This document shows positions 22,556 to 36,095 of a stretch of 64,000 nucleotides of DNA, piece after piece. How positions within the stretch are numbered: position 1 is the stretch's first letter; every line of letters begins with the position of its first letter. The stretch comes from Aquatica leii (lineage: Eukaryota; Arthropoda; Insecta; Coleoptera; Lampyridae): the NCBI GenBank assembly GCA_035610365.1, contig CM069436.1:59163505-59227504 (forward strand). The letters are read 5' to 3'. The notes beneath the pieces are model-generated. The model worked only from the letters and a program-made list of their open reading frames with translations, did no database searches and was not told where the DNA came from. The translations under genes and the position numbers were made by a program.

Positions 22556-23714
22556 GGAGATTTCAGTAAGCCAATGCACATTTAATCTGCACTATAAGGT
22601 CAAAGCTAAATCAGCTGTAATTATTTATAGCTTTTTTCTTGTTTTCTTTAAATCACTTCCGCGTTTACTTTCATAATCCGTCAAATTTGACTGTCGCCAA
22701 ATTTACAATTATTTATTGCAGTACCTAAATTAGTCTGCATTTATAAACAACACCAAGCCTTTTTTGGGCATAGTCTGCTTCATTCACAGTTTCAATTTTT
22801 AGCATAAACATCCTGGGTAATTAATTTAAACTGACAGAAGTGGGTGTTAAATAACCAAATTAGCTCAACACGTTGTGATCCAAAAACAATTTTTTTGTAT
22901 TTGACAAATATTAAAATAAAAAAGCACCTACAATTTGTTTTGACTATTCTATTCTAAATTTGTTATCATAATATTTAAAATTCGCAATACCAGTATACAA
23001 ACAAAAAACTTTAGCATTTGGTAATGCGCCAAGTTTTAAAGTAAAGTACAAGATTGATAAGCAGCTTTTTACTTTGACTTTGACCGGCAAAAACAATTTT
23101 TCATCTGCAACAAAGCGTGTCTTTTTCTTATTTTTGTATCAAAGTAAATATGCAAATATGTGAAAGGATAATAACATTCTTTTTACTAAATTAAAATTGG
23201 TTTGTGAGTACCTACAGTACGAAACTTCTTAAGTAAAACGACTTTGGTGAATAAATCATCATAGTTATGACCTTAAACTTGCCTACATTTGTGACGTAGC
23301 ACTTCTTCTATTATACTTAAGCTTGTTACTTATCAAATTTGTTTATTTCATCAATATTCAAAATAACTATGACGTAACTTATTGTTAATACATTAAAACA
23401 CTTCTATCAGTTCAGACGTTTTTGGGGAAAAAAACGTAAATATCGTATTGTTGCGTTATCATGACGCACGCATCACTAGACCAATAAATAAAATATCGTT
23501 GATAATATTCACCGTCTAAACGTTCTGAATGATTTAATGGTATTGTCGATTGAATCAACTCTGAATCATGTGGTTTGCATGGAAAAGTTTTTGTGTTAAA
23601 ACTGGATATGTTCGTTTATTGGCTTACGGCCAACTTAAATCATAGTGTCGAGATTTTTTGATAGAACGACTTAACATGTTTAGATGTACTGAAAATAATT
23701 TTATTTCCAGCCTG
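22556..23714. other. AT-rich sequence, no gene seen
   Basis: No coding or repeat signal recognised. Confidence 0.4.
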
Positions 23715-24032
23715 TCACTTTGGCCAATTTTTCACATTCTTTAAAGGTGACTTTTCACCCAAAATCATGTATTGTTTTGAACTTGGCAAGAATGAGAATT
23801 TGTTATTGTTCATGCTTGATTTCGGCTTCATTATTTTCTGCAAAAATTTACAAATATGTGCGGTAGGGTATGAATCATTGATTATGATTCCAATTTGATT
23901 TACTTTATTTGAAGATTTTGTACTACATGAATAATATGAATATTTATAACTAGACTTCGGATAGTTATCGAAAAACACTAAAAACTGTATCATAAAGCTA
24001 CTAAAAATTATGTAAAAATATCTTAAAACCAT
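23715..24032 (-). other. Unassigned 105-codon open frame
   Basis: Uninterrupted frame on the - strand that starts with a hydrophobic stretch (MVLRYFYIIFSSFMIQFLVF) and then becomes polar, with YSYYSCSTKSSNKVNQIG and SFLPSSKQYMILGE. No family is recognised. It is longer than most chance frames in this base composition, but its codon use is not clearly that of a gene. It is listed as an unexplained frame and may not be real. Confidence 0.15.
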
Positions 24033-24190
24033 AATAATATTGTAAAAGATACGATTGTTTTAAAACGTGAATATACAATATACAAACTTGAGTCGGGGGT
24101 TCGGGACTCCTGCTAATTGTTATTACTGGAGCTATCAAGTCAGTTAAACTAATAGTACATTTTATTCTATAGTCAAAAATCACAAAAGTT

Positions 24191-24950
24191 TTGATGATTC
24201 TTCAAATTCGTCAAGGTGGCTGTGTTAGTTGCTCTAACTTTGTCTTAACTTAAACTAGAAAGTAAGATGAATATTCATGATGTGAAACTGTATCCTTTGT
24301 TTTAAATTACTCTATAAACTTTAAAAAACAATAAAATTTAAATTAGATCCTCAAAAACATCACCGTCTTGCACCAAGCATTTTTGAGCCTTCTTGAAAAT
24401 GCTTCTATTGACTCTGGCAATGATTCTACTATTAATATTATTGACAGCAACTTTGCAGGAAATTCTTAAAATTATCAACAGGCATTTTAACAATACACTC
24501 TTTAAATATCCCCAAAAGAAAAAATCTATTGGCGTTATGTCTGATGATCGAGGAGACATGCGAATAGGGCCGTTAGTTGATGAATATCTATCAAAAAAGT
24601 CTTAATAAATTATCAATTCGGCTAACATTATGGAAAGGAGTTCTATCTTGTTGAAAGTAACATTTTGGTGTACTGCTCACTAGTTAATGCATCTTGATAA
24701 AATACAGAGTCTACAATTATCGAGTCCATCAAACTACAGCTAACATTAACGCTAAAGCTCGGTGGTTATTTTTTTTGACAAACGATAACATTCCATCATA
24801 TCGCATTTTTCTGGATGCGTGAAAAGGATTTTTTTCTTAACAAGACAACTGTTGACTAGCAAAACTTTAACTTGACATTCTAAACTTATAAAACAAACGA
24901 ATTTTGTTAATGAGATAACAGCCACCTTGACGAATTTAAAAAATCATCAA
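24191..24950 (-). mobile_element. mariner-type element with 33-bp TIRs, internally deleted
   Basis: Terminal inverted repeats are TTGATGATTCTTC... at 24191-24223 and the reverse complement at 24918-24950, agreeing at 31 of 33 positions and sharing CGTCAAGGTGGCTGT. The 760-bp interior keeps only the transposase C-terminus on the - strand (24338-24599): MSPRSSDITPIDFFFWGYLK, then NINSRIIARVNRSIFKKAQK and DGDVFEDLI. These match the WPPRSPDLTPLDFFLWGYLK region and C-terminal helix of insect mariner-type transposases. The HTH and most of the catalytic core are gone. A clean TA duplication is not visible at the ends. Confidence 0.75.
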
Positions 24951-25249
24951 TAGCTTTGTCAAATTTAGGATAAAAGCTCATAGAACGATTTTTGTTCACA
25001 ATTGAATTTTCTATCGATTGAGAATATTGTATACTGAGTGTTATATTTGGAGTGCTACATCATGGTATAAATCTATGTAGGATACACGATCCTATTTGTT
25101 ATAATATTGTCGTATCATGGAGTTTTGTAACACAAACAAACATTAACTTTGGATAAACAGTAATTTGAGATAGGTACAAGAGTTCAATGGAAAGATGCGG
25201 CCAAAAGTAAAGAAAAAAAATAACAGGAGTACACATTTAATGCAGGATT

Positions 25250-26690
25250 AATATGTATTACAAAAAAATTATAATAGTCTCCCAATGTGATTTGGCGTGT
25301 TTTTTTTGTAGCAAAGCAGAATTTGCGAAATTCATTTCAACATTTTTTATTAATGCAAATGCCGCAAAATCATTATTGTTTTTCGCAATTTTTTTTTCTT
25401 CCGTTGCTTTCAGAGCATCTTTGAATGTATTAATATCGCCAATGTCATCAATTTCTTCATTATCTGCCTTTTCAGATACCATTGTTTCTTCATCCATACC
25501 CAAAGAAATATCAATATTCTCGTCTTCTGTTATATTGACAAATTATTCTAAACTTATGTTAGTGGTAATGTTTTGGCGACATTTGTTTATTTTTGCAAGT
25601 AGAACAAAGGTACTTCATCTTCGCGTCAAATTTGCATGGAGCTTCATGAAACTCATTGTTTTGAAAACCGGAAACAATTATTTATTGTTGTCGATGACGC
25701 ATCTATTGATTTTGATAATTTGCTTACAGAATTGATGCTGTCCATTTTTGATTAAAAGTGTTTCATAATTAACGTTCTATAAAATGTTTTAAAATTGATA
25801 ATAATGTAATCGTTGGCAGTGTAAGGTTGTATTTGGTGGCAGAAATATTATTCTAATATCCTTTAACTTTAAATTTACTGGATGAGAGGCAGCGTTGTCT
25901 TAAACAGCAAATTTTTTTTCTTTTGTAGGCCAATCTTTCTATCGAATTGGAATAACCATTCAGTCATAATCCCATTTGTCATACAAGCTTTTTGGTTTGA
26001 TTTTAAGTTAACAGGAAGCGAATTAATGGTGTTTTTTTTTAAATGCTTGAGGTCTCGCTGCTTTCCTAATAACAAATAAAGGTTCTTTATCACCCGCCAT
26101 ACTGACGCAGTCTAGTATTGTTAATCGTTTCTTGGACATTTATCCTCCTATACACTTTTCCGATTTGAGCGCCAGTGTTATTTAGAAGCGCACGAAAGAA
26201 AAGACCAGCTTCGTCAGCATTATAAATGTCTTGTGTCCTATATCCCCGCAGTAATGACTGAACTTTTTCAAAGAAAGATTTTGCATCTTCCGGATTAACA
26301 CTAGCCACTTGTCCTGATATTACCTTAAATGTTATATTGTGTCGACTTCTAAACTTATGTAACCAACCATCCGATGCTCTAAAATTGTGATACCCTACGC
26401 TTTCTACGGTTTCTTTTGTTTTGGCTTGTACTAAAGTTCCGAATGCCTTTATTTTTCGCTTTGATAAACCCATCATAGGATGATTTATCTATGTTTGATC
26501 TTCCCGTTTTAACAAAACTTCTTTTTTGATTTATGTTCGTATGAGTTGTCCATTTGTGTGTATTTTTTTCTTTATTCTTTATGATGCTCAAAGCTTTGGT
26601 TTTTTGAAATTTAATACGTTCAGCTAACGCACGCGCAGAAAGCCTTTCGGCATTGTACACGTCTATTATTTGCATTTTCTCTTGTAATCT
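25250..26690 (-). pseudogene. pogo/Tigger-type transposase pseudogene (CENP-B/DDE_1)
   Basis: Read from 26690 downward, the N-terminal DNA-binding part (26379-26675) has YNAERLSARALAERIKFQKT, a psq-type helix-turn-helix. After a frameshift near 26480 the CENP-B-type HTH follows at 26090-26476, with ASDGWLHKFRSRHNITFKV and then EDAKSFFEKVQSLL. IYNADEAGLFFRALLNNT contains the first catalytic Asp. Another frame at 25875-26093 continues with GIMTEWLFQFDRKIGLQKKK, ahead of the second catalytic motif, whose DNA reads TTLPLI where the family has DNAASHP. The C-terminal acidic and helical tail, with FKDALKATEEKKIAKNNNDF, is at 25258-25503. The order is complete, but at least three frame breaks and several stops make it non-functional. 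The + strand frames at 25253-25735 and 25882-26079 are shadows. Confidence 0.85.
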
Positions 26691-27283
26691 TAAAATATGT
26701 CTTTGTTTAGAGCCTATTTTTGGACACGTACTAACTCACCTAATGCTATTTTGCGTAAATAGGGGAATTATGCGATGATCGTTTCCTACCGCGTCCGCTC
26801 AAGAGAGCTGAACTATTAAAGTGGGGGCTAAAAATGCTGTCTGTGGCCGTTCAAAAAAGCGTGTGTTTAACAGAGCCTCCTTCCTTAATAAAAATATATC
26901 ATTAAATTCAATTCCCAAAAAACTGTGGGTTCCGTCGAGATGTCTGCTCATAGGAGCTGTCCAGGGAGCTTTTACTGTATTCTACTTTTTTCATGTTTTT
27001 CAAGATCTTTGAATTAATTAAGCCAACAGTTCATCGAAATTCTTCTCCATGGACTATTATCTTATTTTTCATACTTTTAAGTGTCTGTGTCTACAAAAAC
27101 ACTTGGCTGATTGTAGTAGAATTTTCACAGCTATAAGGTTTTTTTGGGCAAACTGCAAATGATAGTGTAAAGTATAACAAATTCGGAGTTTATTTTTTTG
27201 TAGATCTGTCGACAAAAGTATTCTTGGATTTGATGATAAATGACTTTCTATTTCAACTCCTAAAGGTTGACTTAGAAGTCTAA
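26691..27283. other. No gene identified; possible 5' flank of the pogo element
   Basis: Contains a CpG-bearing patch near 26770-26830 that could be the eroded outer end of the pogo pseudogene. The - strand from about 26970 to 26810 is open and reads HLDGTHSFLGIEFNDIF, but no family is recognised. Confidence 0.35.
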
Positions 27284-27470
27284 GGCCCGGTTGTATACAC
27301 CATTGTTAACATTGACTATGTAGTTAATTCCGTGACCATGTCATGTCATTCTCAAGTACAAAATCAATTGTTTTGCTGACAACATTGTCAAATAGCTACG
27401 ATCTAGTTAACAACGGCGTCAGCTAACAACGGCTAACAACATACTTAACTTTGCTTTATGCAATCAGGTA
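27284..27470. mobile_element. Short MITE-like element with imperfect TIRs
   Basis: GGCCCGGTTGTATACACCA at 27284-27302 and TGCTTTATGCAATCAGGTA at 27452-27470 form imperfect terminal inverted repeats (about 12 of 17 aligned positions), and both continue inward into GTTAA strings. The CCxGxTTGxATAxA end is similar to termini of several short insect MITEs. The interior carries CTAACAACGGC twice. Assigned on structure only. Confidence 0.4.
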
Positions 27471-30400
27471 TTACTATCCGTTTTGAATAAATGAATTATC
27501 ATGCCATACTTGGATTGAAAAATCATAACCTAGAAAATTTTTTTTGGTGGAAAAATCTGAAAACAACAATGTTTCGTATACTTTTGACACGAATAACAAC
27601 TACATTATTTCGTTAATGACTTGGAGTAAATGATTCCTTTCTAAATAATGTTATTACGAACCAATAAATACATTAGATAATTGGAAATGAATAATTGTTT
27701 TTATTGAGCTAACGCACGAAGGTAATCAAGGGGTGTGTATAGTGTGTTACTCAATAATCATTAAGTCGCTGATTAATAAAAGACAATTATAGCGACAACA
27801 TTTGAAATATTTGTTTTATGGATGATTCTTTTACATAGTATTCAAGGTCGATTTTGTTCAAACGTAAAAATCTATAAATACGTGCTGCTTAGTTTTTATA
27901 AACTCGATATCGATGGAGGCTACACCCTTCATTCAATTTACTTACGTAATACCATTGTAATACACTATTCAAGACATTATCTTTTGTTAGATTGAATTAA
28001 CGCTTGGTATTTCCAAAAATAAGTAAATATTTTTTGGTATGTTTGGCGGATTAGCAATGGTAGACAGTATTACTACGTAAAATACCTTGATAACATTAAA
28101 ATAATTTAATCTTATCTTAACAAATACAGTGTGTTTACGTTACACTTTTCAAAATAGAAAAAAAATGAGATTAACGTTATCATTCGTATCTTTATGTCAT
28201 AGTGTTTGTTTTGTTACTCGATTAATACTATACGAGAAAATAGTATCGTTTTATGTTATATTGCTTTGCTTGGTACCATTCTGGTCTATTTCCTGGGTCA
28301 AAACTGTACTACGAAATATTTAGGTTGTGAGAAAATTCCACACTACTTAAAAATACAACAAAACAGTGGTAACAATTCTATTCAAGAACGGACTAGCATC
28401 AGTTATTCCAGAAATAACATACAATGCCGTTGTATTGATACTGCGACTTGTATTAAATTAAATTCGAACTGTCACACTACGTTTCTCATTTCGCAACTGA
28501 AATTGTATGAAATTGTCTTTATTGCTAATGAAACAAAAGATTTCAGACGTGTTTCATATATTATCATGTATAGAATTGAATTATTTGACGTTGTGTATAA
28601 TTGACAACAGCAAACCTTTGTTTGGAGCTAATGCGTACATTTCGCTTTAACCATGTATATAAATATGTGTTTATAAATATAAAGAGCATTTAACACCCCC
28701 CTTTGAACGAGTCGGTGCTCTTTTAATATCGACATCGGTTTATTTGGACTTTATGAAGTTTATTGACTCCAACGTCCTTTTAAATACCCTTATAGTAGTG
28801 AAGCTAAGTCGCATTTAAAACTCTGGGATTTCTTTGTTAGGTATGACGGAGGACGCTGACCTGATATTTATTTTTTTTGTTTTATTTGAAAACACTTTAT
28901 TTTGTTCAACTCGCTTTAAATCAAATAAATACGACGTAGCTTTTAAAAATCATTTCACAGTATTTATGTATTTTGAATCATTTTTACAGTTCATGATGTA
29001 ACCTTTGATATTTGACGTTAATAATTTTATTACTTCATTTTCCTCTATGTATAATCACGTAACATTTAAATTTCAGCATCTAATTAGTTAAGATTGAATA
29101 AGAAGACACTTGAATCTGCAGTTTTACCTTAAATGCAATAGGCGTTAAACTTAATTAATCCAATAAAGTTAAATAACGATGAATTTCTTCTTTGACGTAG
29201 GAAGAGAAAGTCGCACGGAAATACTTTTTTTTAACATATGGCTAGAATTAAATGGTGGCTGAAGAAGTCTTTGATTTGTGCGTATGCTGTTTTTTTTTTT
29301 AATTTTTTTGGCAAATTGCGGATATAACTGCAAAACTCATTTCCCAGTACAATGATTCGTTAATTTTTGGTTTTTAGACGTTTCTTGTGCTATACGTTAC
29401 AACCACAATTAAATATATTAAAGACGCTGGCTAAAGATTATATTCTTTATACATTCCGCTATTTGTATTTTCCTTACAATGACATCATATCATAAATCAT
29501 GTATACAAAACATGACTTAATAGTCGCTAAAAACATAAATACATCTTCTCGTCATTCTTAATCTCATAAATGTTTGGGAAATTTACGATTAGATTCAAGG
29601 TTCGTAGCTTAACAAGAAAAAAAATTATGCAACTTTTACGTAATTCGTCCACATGTGTTTAACAAATTGGCCCATATTGTGTTCTTGAATTTTCAAAACA
29701 GACTTGCATATCAGGTTATGTTAAAGATTGTTTTGGGTCAGGTCGCGACCAGATGCTGTCTAATCTGCAGAAGACTGGATTTAATTTGATCAAGGCCGAT
29801 TCATACCGAGACAAAGCCTTTGTTCTAACATCAATTTTAACCGTAACAATAGTTTAAAAAAAACTGTGGGAAAAAACGTTTTACCTTGAACAATATAAAC
29901 CGTCAAATGGATGAAAACGTTTTTTTCTCAACACGAGTTTTCCTAGAATATAAAAAATAATGGCTTGTTAACAGGTACGCGTATCTCCTTATAATAAAGG
30001 GATAATTTAACAGAAACTATTACTCACAAAATAATTAAATTTGTGCACGTATTTCTGCACCAATGTAATAATAAAACGGCAAACACTGCCAGCTCCGATA
30101 GAATTAGAATTGGCAGTTTCTGGTTTTTTATTTTGTCACAATGTTTTGGTTCCAAATTTACATAGTAATTATTAGTTAAGTAGGAAAACGTATACGAGTT
30201 CTTATCGTTTGGTTTAATCCAATTTGCAATTCTAAAAATATACAATGGTTGTATAACTTTATTATGCAACCCACTTATTATTTACAGTATTTGATTTTTT
30301 ACAATATTTATTAAAGTGAATGGTGTAGTTTTTAATTTAAGTACTTTCTAACACAATTCATGTATAATTTTTGCATCGTAATCAGTGTAATTACACTATG

Positions 30401-30769
30401 CGAATTATTTTTATGTGCTGTTTGTTTTCATATAACCTCATATATGTATCAGTGTCAAAATTTTTAAAGGGTTATCAATGCGTTACCTTAGGGTCATAAG
30501 ATATTCGACTGCTAAAATAGATGTAGGTCAGCGATTCAAGGATTAAGCGCAAAATCTATGATATGATTGTTTATTTTTGGTTCCTTGTTTTGGTCGTTGA
30601 GTTGAATTTGTTCGATATGTTCTTTAGTGCTGATCCTCAACTCATATCAACTATGAAATAGAAGTTGTTAACCTATATGTCCAAGATTGAAGGTATCAAC
30701 AACTAATCGTTACCCTCTACTGTACAGTGATGATCGATGTTATGTTAGCATCGGTGCTGACATCAGTAG
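27471..30769. other. No gene identified; one 132-codon frame at 28206-28604
   Basis: AT-rich sequence. The + strand frame 28206-28604 is open for 132 codons and includes SISYSRNNIQCRCIDTATC, and the - strand opposite is also partly open. No domain was recognised and no splice context supports a gene. The remaining sequence holds no repeat or transposon signal I could support. Confidence 0.35.
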
Positions 30770-30865
30770 CTAAACATCGATATTCGATTATTTTTTCAAA
30801 ACATCGATAATCGATTATTTTTTCAAAACAACGATATTACGGAAACATCGATCATCTCTACTACT
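30770..30865. repeat. Short tandem repeat of an ATCGAT-containing unit
   Basis: ACATCGATATTCGATTATTT and the nearly identical ACATCGATAATCGATTATTT begin two 27-bp units, each ending TTTTCAAA. Two degraded partial units (ACAACGATATTAC, ACATCGATCATC) follow. The unit contains the palindrome ATCGATxxTCGAT. Confidence 0.6.
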
Positions 30866-33800
30866 GTACTTGATGCGTTATTTGAAAACCATTTGTCTCT
30901 ATTTTTTAAGATCTAACTTAGCCAATCTAACAAATTCTCTCACTTTCAAAAGCTCTCAAGCACTTATTTGTACATTCCAAAAATTATATTATTTCCCGCT
31001 TCAACGTTACATTGCTGTTGTTTTCCACGCAATGGAGAAAAACGATGAAAACAAAGTAATAATGTGTAGTAACTAAATATTCTTCCAAACGTTTTTCACT
31101 ATATTTGGAATGTGAAAGGCCACAAGTTTTTGTTTAACATCAAAAAAGGTGTTTATTTAGTATAGTAGTAATAAAAAAGTACGACGGTAATGTAAAGATA
31201 TAAACACGTTTTACGAGTTTGGTTTTTTTTTAAATTGAGTTTTTACATAGATTTCATCGCTAATACAGCTGTTGACAGAACTTCAAAAGAGCTTTCTGCA
31301 TACTCTTAATATTTTGTCGAAGAGTTAAAATATCACTGGGTTCAAAAAGGTGTCATTTTCAAACGAAATATTGAGAAAAACATTTTCCCCGAAACTCGTG
31401 ACGTCATCAAATAATCTCTTCTTGTAACTGTATATCAAAATACATATGTCAGAACAACATACAATTTACATAATTTGTAATTTAAAAAAAGTGGATTACT
31501 TAACCTTCAGAAAAAATCTACATGAAGGTTAAAATTAAGCCTGACAGACGCGACTAAAACGTTTATGTTATTCACTAAACGCTTGAACCCTAAACACTTT
31601 TAAAAAAAGGGGCGATAACATTAATTTTATAAAAATGTCAAATAATTCAAATTTTAACTTCGGTCTCGAAACCTACGTCATGTCTACGCCTATCCTTTTC
31701 ATATTTAATAAAGCTTTGGTTACTGCACAAAAATGTTTACACAAATCAGTCAGATTTAAGATTTTGTTTAAATCCGCCATCTAATGTAAATTTAAATTCA
31801 ATAAATCATGGCCACACATTTCAATGTCCCGGTTGTCCGTTAATTATGGAATTTGTTATTAAATTCATTTATTCACAAAACAACGAACACAATATCTAAA
31901 TACGTAATCTGAACCATGACTATGAAATTAGAATAAAATGTAACCGGCCTCAAAATGTTACTTCCTAACTTCCTCAAATGACTCATAAACTAACGATTTT
32001 CTCCCATTGATCCTTTTGTTTACTAGAATCGATTGTAACTACTTAACGTATACGCTTTCGTTCAAATGTTGCTCAAAACAAATTGGTTTATGACCCCGAG
32101 ATAATTTGAACAACACGAACGAAGAATCGGGTGAAAGCCGATTCGTTCACTGAAAAGATTGGTATGAAATAAAAAACCCACTCCAAATATAACGCTTTTG
32201 GTCTTATTGCGCATCGGAATTACTAGATTAAATAAACGTTCCTAGAAAAAGTTATTGTTCTCAAAAAAAGATTACAAATCAGTTGATCAAGTATAGTAAT
32301 GCGATTTTTGGATCGAATCATTCCGATTCGTTCACTTGAAGGAGTATTACGTACTGATTCGTTCAGTGAGCGAACCTATGTTCATTCTGTGCTTTCAATT
32401 CATATTGATGTGTACAGTGTTTTCTACTCTAAAATGTAAGTACTACTTTAACCATGTACTGTGTACTTCATTTACATGTGAACGGAATAAGTCAATAGAT
32501 CTTTTTAAAGATTCGTTTGTCGATGAGCTACCATTTCTAATAGTAGTTTTCCGTACTGTAGACGTTGTCACACTCGAGAATTTGTTCTATTGACTTCAAC
32601 TTTTGAAAGGCTTACGCGTTTCGTTAAGTGCAATCGAGTCCGTCGGCTAAAATAAATAAATTCGTAGTAGTTGCATTAGAAATAAAATTTCGAAAATGTT
32701 GCATTAAAATTTGTACATGAAGAATCTTTTAATGAGATACCTGTCGCGTCTACTTACAATCAATAAATACGAACGTAGGAACATTTGGCACTGTTACAAA
32801 TTGATTCAAACGATCTCTTAAAAAATAATATCGTGCGACGTTGCTATACAAATTAAACGAATAAATTATAGTAAAACTATCACATTTAGCAAAGTTAAAA
32901 TTTCATCGTTTATTCTAATGGTCCAAAAACACGAATTCGTAAGTACCTATTTGGTGCCCGCCTACTATTTCTAGTTCCCAAAATGAAAATAATGAGTTTC
33001 TAGAGAGATTTTGGCACCAATCATAATCAGTAAAATTACTGTAAATTTTTAAGGTCTTAACAAATAATACGTTTCTTTAGGAGTGAAGTGTTATAAAATC
33101 GCGTTTTAATATCAAACACTTATCGATTTGTCCACGTGCTTTGTATTCATCGTTATTTATATTTTAGTAAAAGAAGGAACTTACTTTAGACAATTATTGA
33201 TTTTAATTGTGTTTTTTTTTATTTCCTTGGGTTGTGGTTATATCCACTCTTTGTGGTGGCATTTACTTACAAAAACACCGTGTTCGTAATTTCCAGTTAC
33301 ACAGTTTTCGTGTTTTATTGACAATTTTATCATACGCCTTGGGTTCAATAAAATAACGTGCAAAACGTGATTCGAAACTGTAAAATACATTTGCCCTTTG
33401 AATATTTTCAAATGTTTATGGTTCAGTAACAACAACATATTTACTGTTTGTTATTTCAGAATAATTCATTCGACAGAACTTTCACAGAAAAACAGCACAT
33501 TTTGATACGATGTTGATAATGGAATTAAAAAGATAAAACACTCCCATGAAACCATTTCATGACGTATGACTCGAAGTTTCACAAACAATTTTTCCATTTC
33601 TACATGCAAAAATTATATATAACCTTCAGTATATTTTTTCAAAATTGTAACAAAATACAGTAAACATATAGTAACGCGCGACTTTCAATCGTCAATCCTT
33701 TTTAATTTGCATAATGTTGCATCGCCTTTAATGTGCACACCTACCAGCAGTTACATTTAGAGTGACCCATATAATCATTACATAATATTCGCTGCTAGTT

Positions 33801-36095
33801 TAATATTTGCGCTCAATGCATAAGTCTTAAATAATTACATCGGTATAAAATGATCACCTGATACGGTAACTCGTGGAAAAATTTGTAATTTATTGAGGTG
33901 TGGGCGTGATAAGTAGAAAATGTCCTGATTGTTAAAGGATGTGGCAAATTAGTCACGTCGAGATTAACTTTAAAACTAAAACAAAGCGTTATCCACTGAA
34001 ATAATAAGTTTCATCACATAGTATAATTGCGTGGAGGTTGATAGAAAGGTTAGTACAAATTCATGAATATGTAATCAAACTCTCTTTTTAATTTAGTTTT
34101 CTTATCACAACCTTTGTAATAAAAGGAAGGTCGATTAAAATCACCTTGATTTTTCCATAACCTGTAGTTTTTTTTTTAATTCCATTAAAGAAAGAAAAAC
34201 AAACTCTTCTGAATGATGCAATGTGGCAGAACGCGATTTAAAAAACAAACTAATGCAAATGCGTTTTGTATCCTTGTTACATCCGTTCTAGACCGTACTG
34301 AACTTATATTGTTATAAGCCTTAGGGAAGTATTTAGTTTCGTTGCACAATTATTGTACGTAATGTCAAAAACAAATGCCACATGAATAATAAGCACACTT
34401 TAAATAATAGTACATTTTCGCATTGTTTTCGTCGTTTTATTAGTCTCATTATAAATTTCACATTAATAATTACAACAAAATTTGGTAATAGGCAAAATAA
34501 AATGCTTCGGTTTCGTCAATGTCACAGTGTCATTCGGGTGAAAAAAGGCTAAGGTCTGAGATAATTCGAAGTGTAAAGATATATACTGACCTTTTAAATT
34601 TACAAGTTTAGAATAATTTTTGCCGAATTTAAATTTACAGTATTATTAGGTACGTTTTGACTCTTTAGAATTAATGTTTTGATTTGTTTTTGTATAATTA
34701 GTCTCGTCAATAAATACAAGGATAACAGTAGAACGTCCTTTAAAAGAATATTTTACTTTCATTTTATTTTTCAGCCCAAAGCATGCAATCTTCTCGTGTT
34801 ATTACTAACAAATACATCTTCAAATGTTGAAGATGACGTTGATGTTTTTAACAAATTTTTAGCTGGGTTCGTCCTTATTCTTACACTATAAGCGTCAGCC
34901 TAACCTATGAAAGTATTACTGCTGACACAAAGATCTGTGCAACTTTGTATGACGAAAACCAAAGATAACGAAAACTATTATCCTAGGAGTGTCGAAATCT
35001 AAAAATTAGATTACACGCAGATTAAAAATCTACAATGTTTAAAGAAAGTATCTACGGTATCTAGTTATTTACTGAGAGTGAAATTATTAGAAATTTGATT
35101 ATATTGTCGAGTAAATGAAAATGAAAGTGGTAGGAATTATTTGTTCAAATAATTCACTTTTAATTGGATTATCAAATCTTATAATTAGTACCGGATAGTA
35201 CACGGTTTTTTTTTTTCGTCCAAAGCCAAATAAAAACTTCAACATGTCATCTATTTTCGTCAAAAAACAGAAAAAATGTTTTTTTAATCTCGGTCTGTAA
35301 ACCCATTTTCTTTTGTAAATTTTGTTTATTGGCTTATTCTATCTAAATAATCAATCAACGACGCATAACATTAAGATAATCTTCAAAGGTACATCCAAAA
35401 ATAAAATACTATTCTACTTTTATGAAACATGTGATTTATGAGGCTATTTTTTGTGAAGCAAATAACAGCGTTCTATTACTATAGTTTGATGCCGAAAAAT
35501 GTGTAGCTTTAAGTCTCAAATTCATGCTGCACAACTGCTATTCTGGAGCAATTCTTAATTGTTTTATAAATAAATGGAAAAATTTGACAGTCGCATAAAA
35601 ATATATTGTACAAAACTCAAGGGGAAAAGTATATTTATTTTTTACGTAGAAAAGTTTTAGTTTTGTTGTATTCCATCTAACGCTTGTTAAAATAGAGAAA
35701 TTTTATACAAATTAAAAGAACACAATTCAGCATTTTGGCGGTATAGGTCTTGCAAATAGTTTGGGAACAGGTTTGCCACACGTACAGTTTTTGTCTAGTT
35801 TTTTTTAAGACAAACGTAGCATTTTGTTCCTTTTGGTTTTGACAGTCATCTACGAATTTGGATGTGGTATATTTTCTCCTAGACAGTAATTAAATGTTTA
35901 GGCGTTTTTTCAACAAATTGGGTCTCTCAGACCAGTTTTTGTCAAAGTTAAGTGGAACTTTTTTATTTCGAACTTCTGTTTAGCAAATTTTTCAATTTAA
36001 GGATTTTGGCACTGGAACACTTGTAAAGTTATTTTTGGCGTTTATATTGAACTTTAAATTTCGATTTAACGAATATTTTTTAGCTACAAAATTAA
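30866..36095. other. No gene identified; GATTCGTTCA motif cluster near 32.1-32.4 kb
   Basis: Long AT-rich interval. The only structure noted is GATTCGTTCA(C/G)T three times (32140-32151, 32325-32336, 32356-32367) and a short hairpin TTAACCTTCA ... TGAAGGTTAA near 31499-31532. The frame at 32336-32593 overlaps the motif cluster and has no recognised domain. Confidence 0.4.

Noticed and set aside
25253..25735. 160-codon + strand frame, the second-longest open frame in the window
   Set aside because: It is antisense to the C-terminal tail of the pogo/Tigger transposase, which reads sensibly on the - strand.
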